Position numbers and translations under genes: made by a program. Positions 52,213 through 61,008 of a stretch of DNA of 64,000 bases are shown here, piece by piece (the first letter of the stretch is position 1; each line of letters begins with the position of its first letter). The notes below the pieces were generated by a model. It worked only from the letters and a program-made list of their open reading frames with translations. It was not told the DNA's origin and made no database searches. Source of the stretch: Onishia taeanensis (GTDB lineage Bacteria; Pseudomonadota; Gammaproteobacteria; Pseudomonadales; Halomonadaceae); NCBI RefSeq assembly GCF_003268885.1, contig NZ_QLSX01000010.1:23095-87094 (forward strand), read 5' to 3'.

Positions 52213-53916
52213 TTATTTTGATTGTTGAGGGTATAGATAGCTTTTTGTTGATTGAGCAGACTGCATATCTTTTCGGTTTTCAATAGCTGATAAGGCAGTA
52301 ATTAGCATATTTATATATTTTGGTGAAGGCCTTCTGCTAATCTCTTCCTGTATTTCGTAACTATATATTTTTATCAGTTTGTTGTTGCGTTCCTGGATGG
52401 CATTGTTGAGATTTACTTCTTGTATTATTTGAGATATTAATGGTGATAGGCCGAGCGGGTTGATGATTCCTCTCATGTCAACCTCATTTTTTTTTACATT
52501 TATATTATTGTTTAGGTGTGAAATTGCCTGGAGGTTGGTGGCAAAAAAAATCCATAATAGAGGGGTTGCTATATAAGATAATGCTTTTATTATAAAGGTA
52601 TATTTGTATTTTTTTTGTCTTTTGGTGGGGAGGTTTAACGATAAAAAGAAGGTTATTAACGTAAAAGCTAGCCAGTGTGCTGTTGAGTGATAGAAAGGAT
52701 ACTCCGTCATTGAGTGAAGTGCCAATGGTGTTAATAGCGCTGCCAGCATCATTCTTTCGCCCACTGGGCCATGCTTCCATAGACGCCAGCAGGCCCACCC
52801 TGCAAAGGCCAGAATGGCAATTACCGGCAAAAGCCCGCCCTCGACCCCCCACAGCAGCAGCTCATTATGAGGATGGCTGTAGTTAAGGGTGATAAATGGC
52901 TCGACGATGTCAGGTTGGTTGACTGGCTGGGCTGCTCGCCAGTCAGCGAAGCTGTAAAGGAAGTCATGCTGAAAGCGCCCGTAGCCCCAACCCAGGAAAG
53001 GCTTTTCCAGGATCATGCGCAGGCTATGCGTATAGACGTAATAACGCTCGCCGGAACTCTGGATGGAGGCATCATTTCTTGCTGCGTCCCCCAGTGAATT
53101 GATAATTATCGCCAGCAAACATCCCGCCAGAAAGGCGCCACCCCAGATCAGGAAGCGCTTGCGGCTTTGGTGCCAGAGATAGAAGAGCACCATTGGTACC
53201 ACAATGATGGTCGCTAGCCATCCAGTGCGCGACATGATGATCAAGAGCATCGCCGGCATAAATAATGGAGCGAGAAGAGTGATGTCACCTTCTACGCGGT
53301 TGCGTGATTCATTGTAGAGCCAGGCCGAAATTGCGAGACCGGTGGCCAGGAAACTGGCCAGCACATTGGGCTGCTGGAAGATGCCGTAGGGACGGCCATA
53401 GTTGGGGTCGTAACCCACCCAGTTACCTGGCTCTAGAATAAACTGCTGGATATAGGCGTAGGCAGTTTCCATCAGGGTGCCGGCGAAAATCGACATGCCG
53501 AGCCACCACCAATGACGTCGCGTCAGTTCCAGTTGCGCCAAGCCAAGCAGTAATAAGGCACCTGCCGTTAATCCCAGTAAGCGGGGCAGGGCAATCAATG
53601 ACGCTTCGCCCCAACTCCAGAAAAATGGCATCCATAATATAGCAACCAGCATCGCCAGGCCGATATGGAAGCTGCTGTAGCGAATCACGCCGCGGGTCAT
53701 GGGCCACAGCGAGATGGCTATCATCAGCGAGAAGCCCATCCAGACGGTCGCGTTGAACGGAAGCCGTAATCCCGCGCCGCCCATATTGGGAAAGGTGACA
53801 TGCAAGGCCAGCGTAAAGGTGGCCATGCACGTTATGATCAGCCATCGAATCAGCCGGTCATTGAGGCCGGTGGTCGTTGTCATTGGGTCATCCATGAAGG
53901 AGCAAGAGTGGGTCAT
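52213..53916 (-). CDS. PglL/PilO-type O-oligosaccharyltransferase (Wzy_C domain)
   Basis: 567 residues with about 11-12 hydrophobic segments. The Wzy/WaaL-type periplasmic loop with YSHPHNELLLWGVEGG (an HxHN-like motif) is present, as is the GNWVGYDPNYGRPYGIFQQPNVLASFLATG segment that defines PglL enzymes. Such proteins transfer lipid-linked glycans onto pilin serine or threonine residues. The gene is convergent with pilA, as in Neisseria- and Acinetobacter-like pilin glycosylation loci, so PilA is a plausible substrate. The last 150 residues (before 52680) are AT-rich, with unlike codon use. Several alternative starts exist (53883 gives TTTTGLNDRLIRW); none has a strong Shine-Dalgarno sequence. 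Confidence 0.78.
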   Translation of the reverse strand: MTHSCSFMDDPMTTTTGLNDRLIRWLIITCMATFTLALHVTFPNMGGAGLRLPFNATVWMGFSLMIAISLWPMTRGVIRYSSFHIGLAMLVAILWMPFFWSWGEASLIALPRLLGLTAGALLLLGLAQLELTRRHWWWLGMSIFAGTLMETAYAYIQQFILEPGNWVGYDPNYGRPYGIFQQPNVLASFLATGLAISAWLYNESRNRVEGDITLLAPLFMPAMLLIIMSRTGWLATIIVVPMVLFYLWHQSRKRFLIWGGAFLAGCLLAIIINSLGDAARNDASIQSSGERYYVYTHSLRMILEKPFLGWGYGRFQHDFLYSFADWRAAQPVNQPDIVEPFITLNYSHPHNELLLWGVEGGLLPVIAILAFAGWACWRLWKHGPVGERMMLAALLTPLALHSMTEYPFYHSTAHWLAFTLITFFLSLNLPTKRQKKYKYTFIIKALSYIATPLLWIFFATNLQAISHLNNNINVKKNEVDMRGIINPLGLSPLISQIIQEVNLNNAIQERNNKLIKIYSYEIQEEISRRPSPKYINMLITALSAIENRKDMQSAQSTKSYLYPQQSK

Positions 53917-54032
53917 GCGAAAGGACTAGTGTCGCCAGCGCAAAGAGTGAAGTCCAGCTGCAGGCATGGCTGTTAAGTGATAGTTGCTGGAAATGTTTGG
54001 TAGGTGAAGAAGAGGGCGGGGCAAGTGGGCGA

Positions 54033-55178
54033 TCAGTACACCACTACCCGATCTCGCCCGCCGGCCTTGGCGCGATACAGCGCTTCGTCGGCGCGAGCGT
54101 AGAGCACATCGAAGTCATAGTCTTCCTGGCCGTGGGTGGTAGTCAGGCCGAGGCTGACGGTGAGGCGAATGATGTCTTCGTTGTGCAGGACCACCATGTT
54201 GTCGATCCCCTGGTGAAGCCTCTCGCAGAGCTCGTAAGCGCCTTGACTATTGGTGTCCGGCATCAGCAGGCAGAATTCCTCGCCACCGATACGTGCGGCT
54301 ACATCGGACTCCCGCACCAGTTGTTTCAGCGTTCTGGCCAGCTGTTGCAGCACCTTGTCGCCGAAGGGGTGACCGTACTGATCATTGATGCGCTTGAAGT
54401 GATCAATATCGATGATGGCCAGGCTGATCGAGGCGCCACTGCGCCTGCCAAGCGCTAAAGTGTGCCTGGCCTTGGCCATGGCGGCGCGGCGATTCTCCAG
54501 GCCGGTCAGTTCATCCGTGACCGAGAGCTGCTCGAGCGCACTTTGTTGGCCAAGAATTTTTTCGATGGCCACCAGAAGGCCCAGGATAACCACCAGTACC
54601 AGGGCGCCCAGGGCGATGATGATCTGTGTCATCACCGACATGATGTGCTGCTGCTCGGTGGCGCCCCGCATCATCAACGTATGCAACTCGCTATAGATGT
54701 AGGCCAGACTGTTGTCGATATCTTCGGTGAGATCGTGCAGGGGCTTGAGTTGCTCGGGGTGCTCAAGCACATCCTGTGCGATGGCGGTTGCCTGCTGAAG
54801 CAGGGTATCCAGGTGAGCAAACTCCGCGATGATGTGCCGGGTATCTTGCGTCGTCAGTTGGCTACGCTGCAGGTACTGTTCGATGGTCATCTGGCGGCTA
54901 TTGATAATCCAGAGAGCCTGGAGCAATTGCTGTTGGTGCAGGGGCTGAGGGTGGTCCAGCAAGTTGAGGCTTGATTGGCGCAGCGCCTCACCATCGTGCT
55001 GTGCCCGCACGATTTCGCTGGAAAAGGCGATGTAGTCGGCATCCAGCTGTTTTTGGGCATAGCTGGCATAGAACGTGATGGCAATCACCGCCAACCCCAC
55101 CAACACGAGGAAGCCCACCCAGACCAGCAGTCGTCGATGCGAGAACCCGAGGGCGTGCCGGGCCTTGATGATCGCCAT
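54033..55178 (-). CDS. Membrane diguanylate cyclase (GGDEF)
   Basis: 381 residues. Two membrane segments (about residues 17-37 and 185-208) flank a periplasmic helical sensor of 150 residues with many Leu, Gln and His. The GGDEF domain carries the variant IGGEEFCLLMP near residue 296, an active form. The inhibitory I-site RESD lies five residues before it. DELTGLENRRA and LAIIDIDHFKRINDQYGHPFGD are the substrate and metal motifs. It makes c-di-GMP from two GTP. The start at 55178 lies six bases after the stop of the molybdopterin-type protein gene, so the two are co-transcribed and the upstream product may sense a ligand for it. An ATG at 55220 would overlap that gene. Confidence 0.9.
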   Translation of the reverse strand: MAIIKARHALGFSHRRLLVWVGFLVLVGLAVIAITFYASYAQKQLDADYIAFSSEIVRAQHDGEALRQSSLNLLDHPQPLHQQQLLQALWIINSRQMTIEQYLQRSQLTTQDTRHIIAEFAHLDTLLQQATAIAQDVLEHPEQLKPLHDLTEDIDNSLAYIYSELHTLMMRGATEQQHIMSVMTQIIIALGALVLVVILGLLVAIEKILGQQSALEQLSVTDELTGLENRRAAMAKARHTLALGRRSGASISLAIIDIDHFKRINDQYGHPFGDKVLQQLARTLKQLVRESDVAARIGGEEFCLLMPDTNSQGAYELCERLHQGIDNMVVLHNEDIIRLTVSLGLTTTHGQEDYDFDVLYARADEALYRAKAGGRDRVVVY

Positions 55179-55183
55179 GGCGT

Positions 55184-55654
55184 TCAGCTCGCGTTGATCG
55201 TCGCCAGCGACCAGATCCACTTGTCGAAGGGCTCCTGCCCCTCGAGTACGGCTTTTTCATCGGCTGGCACCACCAGCATCAAGGGCCCGCGCTGGCTCTG
55301 AGGGATCGGTGCGCCGTCGAAGCGGGTGACGAGCAGGTAGTCCTTTTCCTTCCGCTGCGCTTGTTTGAGGAAGATGGAGTAGTTGTCGACGGCAATCAGG
55401 CGCAGCCGTGCGGCATCGCCCAGCGCATAGGCGGAGAGAAAATCTTCCAGCAGTACGCCACTGTAGACGCCCGCCGGCCCCTCCGGGTGCTGCAGTGTTG
55501 CCTCATGCAAGGGCAGGCGCTCGATGTCGGAAAGCGACAGCTGCTCTCGGCGATCGGCGGCCTTGCGGGTAGAGCATCCGCCTGTCTCTTTAGGTGTCGC
55601 TTCTGGTGTGGCCATTGGAACGATCCAGGACAGGAGTTTGCTGAACATCATCAT
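55184..55654 (-). CDS. Small protein with molybdopterin-binding oxidoreductase-like domain
   Basis: 156 residues. Segments such as LSLSDIERLPLHEATLQHPEGPAGVYSGVLLEDFLSAYAL, LRLIAVDNYSIFL and LLVTRFDGAPIPQSQRGPLMLVVP resemble the YedY/sulfite-oxidase-type molybdopterin-binding fold, but shortened. Proteins of this kind are often paired with sensor kinases or GGDEF proteins and are thought to bind a ligand in the periplasm. A short hydrophobic N-terminus (LLSWIVPMATPEATP) may be a signal or anchor, although a classical lipobox is not clear. Its stop lies six bases before the diguanylate cyclase start, supporting a functional pair. The ligand is unknown. Confidence 0.65.
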   Translation of the reverse strand: MMMFSKLLSWIVPMATPEATPKETGGCSTRKAADRREQLSLSDIERLPLHEATLQHPEGPAGVYSGVLLEDFLSAYALGDAARLRLIAVDNYSIFLKQAQRKEKDYLLVTRFDGAPIPQSQRGPLMLVVPADEKAVLEGQEPFDKWIWSLATINAS

Positions 55655-55905
55655 GATTTTCCCTGCGTTGCCGCCGCCGTGCGTCTAACCAGCTGATGCC
55701 GATGGCTTATGTTTTTATAGGAAGCGGTGACCATCTATCTATGTGGGGCCCTTACATGTGGGGCGGGTCGAGGAGGCATCACCGCTTTGTTACCAAGGGT
55801 AACTTTAGACGAGGGACATGCATGTGTGAACAGGAAAAAGACCGCGCTGACGCTTTCATGAGCCATATCAATGTGTGACTCGCGTCAGCATCACCTGATG
55901 GCCAT

Positions 55906-56187
55906 TCAGTACATGGCCTGCTCTTCGCCGACGACTTCCTTGAGCAGTTCCAGGTAGAGCTTGTCGGCCTCTGAGTGTTCGCTGGGATCTTCGGGGATAT
56001 GCACGCTGGTGGTGTCGGAGATGTCGTTGGCGATGCGGGCCATGATCTTGGCATCCGACCCTTCCGCCAGGTGCTGGCGCGCGACCACCAGGGATTGCTC
56101 GAGGATCTGTGGATCCTGCAGCAGTTTCTTGATGAATCCGCGTAGCTCGTTGATCACGCGTGTTTTCTGGATTTCGGATGCGGACAT
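55906..56187 (-). CDS. Small conserved-looking protein of unknown function
   Basis: 93 residues. It is strongly charged and mostly helical (ETRVINELRGFIKKLLQDPQILEQSLVVARQHLAEGS-like region, then DAKIMARIANDISDTTS and EHSEADKLYLELLKEVVGEEQ). It lacks cysteine, a signal peptide and a membrane segment. I do not recognise the family. A GGAG-type sequence lies before the ATG (GAGGAGCCGCCC). It is on the minus strand, divergent from the type I secretion operon and downstream in orientation of no other gene. Confidence 0.6.
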   Translation of the reverse strand: MSASEIQKTRVINELRGFIKKLLQDPQILEQSLVVARQHLAEGSDAKIMARIANDISDTTSVHIPEDPSEHSEADKLYLELLKEVVGEEQAMY

Positions 56188-56540
56188 GGGCGGCTCCTCT
56201 CAATGGCAAAATCTTGATATCAAAACGTACCGGGCAAGGCGGCTGCCACGGTGATGGCGAGACCATAGCATATCGGCTGTGGTGTCGGTGAGCCCGGCCG
56301 CGCCGGAGGGTGGACTGCCATGCAGGCTGTCCACCAGTAACGGTGTTTACCTTCACTTTATTGTGACATCGCATGGCATGAATAATTGGGTAATATCTCC
56401 TCATCATTGCTGAGCCGTATACTGCGTGAATTTGGCGGTTGCTCAGCAAAAATTGTGGCAGGCTCTCCATTAGAGTCTAATAGAAGTTGGCACTGTCACT
56501 TGCAGCCGGTGGCGAGCCCTGACCAGGAGCGCCCAGGCCG
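56188..56540. other. Intergenic region upstream of the type I secretion operon
   Basis: About 353 bases, partly AT-rich near 56340-56400. It should contain the promoter of the outer-membrane gene at 56541. TGGCAC, six bases, then TTGCA (about 56488-56505) looks like a sigma-54 element, but the spacing is one base too long, so I do not call it. An imperfect palindrome GTAACGGTGTTTAC lies near 56338. No gene is visible. Confidence 0.5.
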
Positions 56541-58718
56541 ATGAACGGACGATATCCCATGACAAACCTCTCCGCCCCAGTTTTCCTCTGGCCGTTGTCG
56601 CGCTCTCACCGCTCCGCCTCGCGCTGGCTTGCTGGCTCACTGCTGGCCGCATCGATGGTGCAGGCCGCCCCCATTCTGGCTCAAGAAGCTCCAGCGGGCA
56701 GTATGACCCTCACTGAGGCCGTCCGTCAGGCTGTTAATGGCAATCCTGAGGTGCAGGTTGCCTGGCATGCCTTCCAGGCTTCACGTAATGAAGTCGACGT
56801 GGCGCGTGGGGGCTATTTGCCCAGTGTGGATGCCACTGCAGGCATTGGGCGTGAAGCGGTGTCCGATGACGGTGCCGGCAGTTACAGCACGGATTTCGTC
56901 GAGCTGACCCTGACACAGATGCTGTATGACGGCTTCTCGACACAAAATGAAGTGGCGCGGCTTGATCAAGCCAAGCAGGTGCGCTTCTTTGAGCTGCTTG
57001 ATGCCAGTGAAGAAGTGGCGTCCGACGTCTTCCGCGCCTATGAAGATGTGCGCCGCTATCGTGAGCTGGTGTCGCTGGCGCAGGATAACTATGCCAAGCA
57101 CCTGCGTGTCTATCGCCAAATCGAGGAGCGCGTGACGTCAGGCTCAGGCCGGCGGGTCGATCTGGAACAGATCAGCGGTCGTCTGTCACTGGCAGAATCT
57201 AACCTGATGACCGAGGCGGCTAACCTGCACGACGTCAGTGCCCGTTTCCAGCGGCTGGTGGGAGAAATCCCTTCGTCTACGTTGGCACCGCCTCCAGCGT
57301 TGGGTCAGGCGTTGCCAGCCTCATTGCAGAATGCTCTGAACATGGCTTACCAGGGCAACCCAGGTTTTCATGCCGCCATCAAGAATATCGAGGCGACGCG
57401 AAATGAACTGGCCGGAACGCGCTCGGCCTTCCAGCCGCGGCTCGAGTTTCGCGCGCGGACGGGGCGTGACAACGAACGGTCGGGCGTGGCCCGTCTCGAT
57501 GGCAGTTCTGCTGAGCTGGTGGCCAGCATGAATCTGTACCGAGGCGGCAGCGATCAGGCGCGCTTCCGTCAGATCAGCGACGAGGTCGAACGCAGCATCA
57601 GCCTGCGCGAACAGGAGTGCGTTGGCCTTCGCCAGACCACGTCGATCGCCTATCAGTCTGCCCGGCGGCTCGAAGAGCAACAGCGCTATCTGAACCAGCA
57701 CCGGCAGCATATCGACCGGGTGCGTGGCGCCTATCAGCAGCAGTTCGATATTGGCCAGCGGACTCTGCTGGACGTCCTGGATAGCGAAAACGAGTACTTC
57801 GATGCCAGCCGTGCCTATGCCAATGCCCTCTATGATCAGCGCATTGCCGAAGCGGAGACCCTGGCCGCCATGGGGGCGCTGCTCACTCAGCTCGAGGTGC
57901 GCCGTGAGGGGTTGCCATCTCTTGGTGAAATCGGCAGCGAGGGCGTCATGGTCGACGCCGAGACGATCTGCCCGGCACAAGGGCCAGCAAGCCTTACGCT
58001 TGATGACCTGACGGCCGGCCTCGATATTCCCAAGGCCGCTTCGCCGGATATCGTGCTCTCGGCGGATGCGCTGTTCGCGCCTGGAAGCGCCGAGCTGTCT
58101 GCCCAGGCGAGGGAGGAACTTGCGGGCCTGGCAGCGGAGCTCAAGGCCCGCAACGATCTGGCCCGCGTCGTCATTGCTGGCCATGCCGACAGTTCCGGCA
58201 GCGACGCCATCAATGAGCCGCTGTCGCAAGCGAGAGCCGATCAGGTGGCCGGTTACCTGGCGACCCGCGGTGTAGATAGAGAGCTGCTGGTGGCGCGCGG
58301 CTTCGGTTCTCGCCAGCCGGTGGCGACGAATGATACGGCCGAGGGGCGGCGCGCGAACCGCCGTGTCGAGATCACATTTGAGACGTTGGACTTCGGCTTC
58401 GATGCCTCGACGATGCGCCCAGGGTCACTTTCCGCTGCCTACGGCGACTCCATTGGAGCGGCCTCTACCATGCCGGAGGCTGATGCCCAATCCACTTATC
58501 TCCAAGTGGCGGCACTGAGCGCTGCGGATCGGGCACGGGCCCTCAAGGAGGAGCTGACGGTGCGTCTTGCCAGTGAGCTGCGGGTACTCAGTGACGGCGA
58601 CCTGCATCGCGTTCAGGTAGGCCCGGTGGCCTTGAAGGAGCTCCCTTCGCTTCAGGCTCGTCTGCAAGCATTGGGTTACACCGGGGCCTTTGTCGTGCAA
58701 CCGGAACAGCCAAGCTGA
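56541..58718 (+). CDS. TolC-family outer-membrane protein fused to OmpA-like and SPOR-like domains
   Basis: 725 residues. A signal peptide ends near AAPILAQEAP. Residues 50-450 form a TolC/OEP-like barrel-tunnel module with two repeats (LTEAVRQAVNGNPEVQVAWHAFQASR, YQGNPGFHAAIKNIEATRNEL), as in LapE. Residues 505-620 form an OmpA C-terminal peptidoglycan-binding domain (ALFAPGSAEL, IAGHADSSGSDAINEPLSQARADQV, RANRRVEI). The last 70 residues look like an SPOR domain (HRVQVGPVALKELPSLQARLQALGYTGAFVV). It is the outer-membrane channel of the following ABC transporter. Alternative start 56559. The triple fusion is unusual. Confidence 0.8.
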   Translation: MNGRYPMTNLSAPVFLWPLSRSHRSASRWLAGSLLAASMVQAAPILAQEAPAGSMTLTEAVRQAVNGNPEVQVAWHAFQASRNEVDVARGGYLPSVDATAGIGREAVSDDGAGSYSTDFVELTLTQMLYDGFSTQNEVARLDQAKQVRFFELLDASEEVASDVFRAYEDVRRYRELVSLAQDNYAKHLRVYRQIEERVTSGSGRRVDLEQISGRLSLAESNLMTEAANLHDVSARFQRLVGEIPSSTLAPPPALGQALPASLQNALNMAYQGNPGFHAAIKNIEATRNELAGTRSAFQPRLEFRARTGRDNERSGVARLDGSSAELVASMNLYRGGSDQARFRQISDEVERSISLREQECVGLRQTTSIAYQSARRLEEQQRYLNQHRQHIDRVRGAYQQQFDIGQRTLLDVLDSENEYFDASRAYANALYDQRIAEAETLAAMGALLTQLEVRREGLPSLGEIGSEGVMVDAETICPAQGPASLTLDDLTAGLDIPKAASPDIVLSADALFAPGSAELSAQAREELAGLAAELKARNDLARVVIAGHADSSGSDAINEPLSQARADQVAGYLATRGVDRELLVARGFGSRQPVATNDTAEGRRANRRVEITFETLDFGFDASTMRPGSLSAAYGDSIGAASTMPEADAQSTYLQVAALSAADRARALKEELTVRLASELRVLSDGDLHRVQVGPVALKELPSLQARLQALGYTGAFVVQPEQPS

Positions 58719-58818
58719 ATGCACCCGGCCGTGAGGCGACACCTCGAGCCAGCACGCCATGCCCATCTGGCGAGAGTTTGGCTCGCGTTTTCTTATTGTT
58801 TGAATCGTCGAGGTTCCA

Positions 58819-61008
58819 TTGACCAGTGATGCCAAAAAGGCCAAGGACGCCTCCCGCGAGCTTCCTGCTCAAGACACGCCGCCTCCCCAGGACGACCTAC
58901 TGGCATGCCTGCAGGTGGTGGCTCGGGCTCATGACCGGGAAACCAATCCAGAAACGCTGACGGCGGGTCTGCCGCTGGAAGAGGGGCGCCTCACGCCCTC
59001 GGTGTTCGCGCGCGCCGCCAAGCGCGCCGGCCTATCGACGCGCCATACGCGATGTCGGCTGGTCCAGCTGAACCCGTCACTGTTCCCGGTAGTGCTGCTG
59101 CTCGAGCCAATGCGTGCTTGTGTGCTGCTGTCGTTGAACGTCACTGAGCGTCAAGCCAAGGTGATTTTTCCTGAACTTGGCGAGTCGGCGGTCAATGTGT
59201 CGCTGGATGAGCTGCAGGCTCGCTACAGTGGCCGCGCCCTCTATGCTCGCCCGGCCTTTCGGTTTGATGCTCAGAGCCCGCAGCGCGGCGCTACCCGACA
59301 CGGCCACTGGTTCTGGGATGTGATTCGTGAGAATCGTCGCGTCTATCGTGATGTTCTGATTGGTTCGGCGATGATCAACCTCTTCGCCATTGCCATGCCG
59401 CTGTTTGTGATGAACGTCTATGATCGCGTGGTTCCGAACCACGCTGCCGAGACACTCTGGGTGTTGGCGATCGGGATCTTCGTGGTGCTGTGTTTTGATC
59501 TGGCCCTGCGTCTGATGCGCAATGCCTTCGTGGATCTCGCTGCCAGTCGCGCCGACGTCAAGCTCTCCTCGTCGATCATGTCGAAGGTTCTAGGTATGCG
59601 GATGGAGGGGAAACCCGCCTCTACGGGCTCTTTCGCCTCGACGCTGCAGTCCTTCGAATCCGTGCGTGCTTTCATCGGTTCCGCGACGGTGGTAGGGCTG
59701 GTGGATCTGCCGTTTGTGCTGCTGTTCGTCACCATCATCGCCTTGATCGGTGTGCCCTTGGTCATCCCGATCCTGGTCGGCATCGTTTTCGTGCTGCTTT
59801 ATGGTTTGGCCGCTCAGCGTCGGTTGCATGAGCTCTCGGCAACGACCTGGCGTGCCAGTGCGCAACGCAATGCCACCCTGATCGAGTCGCTTGGCAACCT
59901 CGAAACCGTGAAAGCACTGCGTGCTGAGGGGCGTATCCAGGCTATCTGGGAAAGGTCTACGGCCTTTCTATCACGCACTTCGGCTCAGCTTCGGTTGACT
60001 GCTTCCTCGGTGACCAGCGTGGCAATGTGGACGCAACATACGGTGGCGGTGGCGGTGATCGTGGTCGGCGTCTATCTGATCATCGCGGGAGATCTCACCC
60101 AGGGTGGCCTGATCGCTGCGTATCTGCTGTCGTCCCGGGCCATGGCGCCGATCAGTCAGTCGGCGGGGCTGCTGGCGCAATATCACCAGGCATCGACATC
60201 TCTTGCGTCATTGAATGAGGTCATGGCCCAGCCAACCGAACGTGCTGACCAGCAGCAATGGGTATCGCGTCCGCTGATCCGTGGCGATATCGAATTCTCG
60301 CGGGTGTCGTTGCGTTACCCGAACGAGCAGCGTGAGTCGTTGCGTGAGGTATCGCTCAAGTTAGCGGCGGGGGAAAAGCTGGCCTTGCTGGGTCGGGTCG
60401 GGTCGGGCAAGTCGACCTTGAATAAGCTACTGCTCGGACTCTACCGGCCCACTGCGGGTGCGGTGACAATCGATGGCGTGGATATTCGCCAGTTCGATCC
60501 TCTGGAATTGCGTCGGCACATTGGCTATGTGCCTCAGGATGTCAGCCTGTTCTTTGGTTCTCTGCGCGACAATGTGATCGCCGGTGGCGGTAGTGATGGG
60601 GTGAGTGATGAGACCTTGCATTGGGCCATCGACGTCGCGGGGCTCAAGGAGTTCGTCAACAGTCACCCGGAAGGGCTGGATATGCCGGTTGGCGAACGGG
60701 GTGAGCGGCTTTCCGGTGGGCAGCGTCAGGCGGTGGCAATTGCCCGTGCGCTGGTGCACGACCCCCAGATTCTTCTGCTCGATGAGCCGAGCAGCGCCAT
60801 GGACCATGCAAGCGAAGAAGCCTTCAAGAAGCGTCTGTCGGCGCTTGCCAAGGCCAAGACGGTCATCGTGGTGACGCACCGGACCTCGTTGCTGTCCCTG
60901 GTGGACCGGGTGGCCGTGGTCGATGGCGGCAAGATAGTGGCCGACGGGCCGCGGGATCAGGTCGTCGAGGCGCTGCGCAATGGCAAGATCGGGAGGGCAG
61001 CACGATGA
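58819..61008 (+). CDS. Type I secretion ABC transporter (LapB-like)
   Basis: 729 residues. An N-terminal C39-like domain without catalytic cysteine (VFARAAKRAGLSTRHTRCRL, LFPVVLLLEPMRACVLL) covers about residues 20-140, as in transporters of RTX and LapA adhesins. Six membrane segments follow (YRDVLIGSAMINLFAIAMPLFVMNVYDRVVPNHA is the first). The ATPase has Walker A GRVGSGKSTLN near residue 526, signature LSGGQRQAVAIARAL near 631 and Walker B ILLLDEPSSAMD. The start is TTG at 58819 with GAGG upstream. The stop overlaps the next gene by four bases. It exports the giant adhesin encoded at 63191. Confidence 0.92.
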   Translation: MTSDAKKAKDASRELPAQDTPPPQDDLLACLQVVARAHDRETNPETLTAGLPLEEGRLTPSVFARAAKRAGLSTRHTRCRLVQLNPSLFPVVLLLEPMRACVLLSLNVTERQAKVIFPELGESAVNVSLDELQARYSGRALYARPAFRFDAQSPQRGATRHGHWFWDVIRENRRVYRDVLIGSAMINLFAIAMPLFVMNVYDRVVPNHAAETLWVLAIGIFVVLCFDLALRLMRNAFVDLAASRADVKLSSSIMSKVLGMRMEGKPASTGSFASTLQSFESVRAFIGSATVVGLVDLPFVLLFVTIIALIGVPLVIPILVGIVFVLLYGLAAQRRLHELSATTWRASAQRNATLIESLGNLETVKALRAEGRIQAIWERSTAFLSRTSAQLRLTASSVTSVAMWTQHTVAVAVIVVGVYLIIAGDLTQGGLIAAYLLSSRAMAPISQSAGLLAQYHQASTSLASLNEVMAQPTERADQQQWVSRPLIRGDIEFSRVSLRYPNEQRESLREVSLKLAAGEKLALLGRVGSGKSTLNKLLLGLYRPTAGAVTIDGVDIRQFDPLELRRHIGYVPQDVSLFFGSLRDNVIAGGGSDGVSDETLHWAIDVAGLKEFVNSHPEGLDMPVGERGERLSGGQRQAVAIARALVHDPQILLLDEPSSAMDHASEEAFKKRLSALAKAKTVIVVTHRTSLLSLVDRVAVVDGGKIVADGPRDQVVEALRNGKIGRAAR

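Noticed and set aside
55696..55878. 60-residue frame upstream of the molybdopterin-like gene
   Set aside because: No Shine-Dalgarno sequence or family resemblance, and composition unlike real proteins.
56488..56505. Sigma-54-like TGGCAC...TTGCA upstream of the TolC-type gene
   Set aside because: Both elements are good, but the spacer is one base too long for sigma-54 binding. Only a transcription start map could rescue it.
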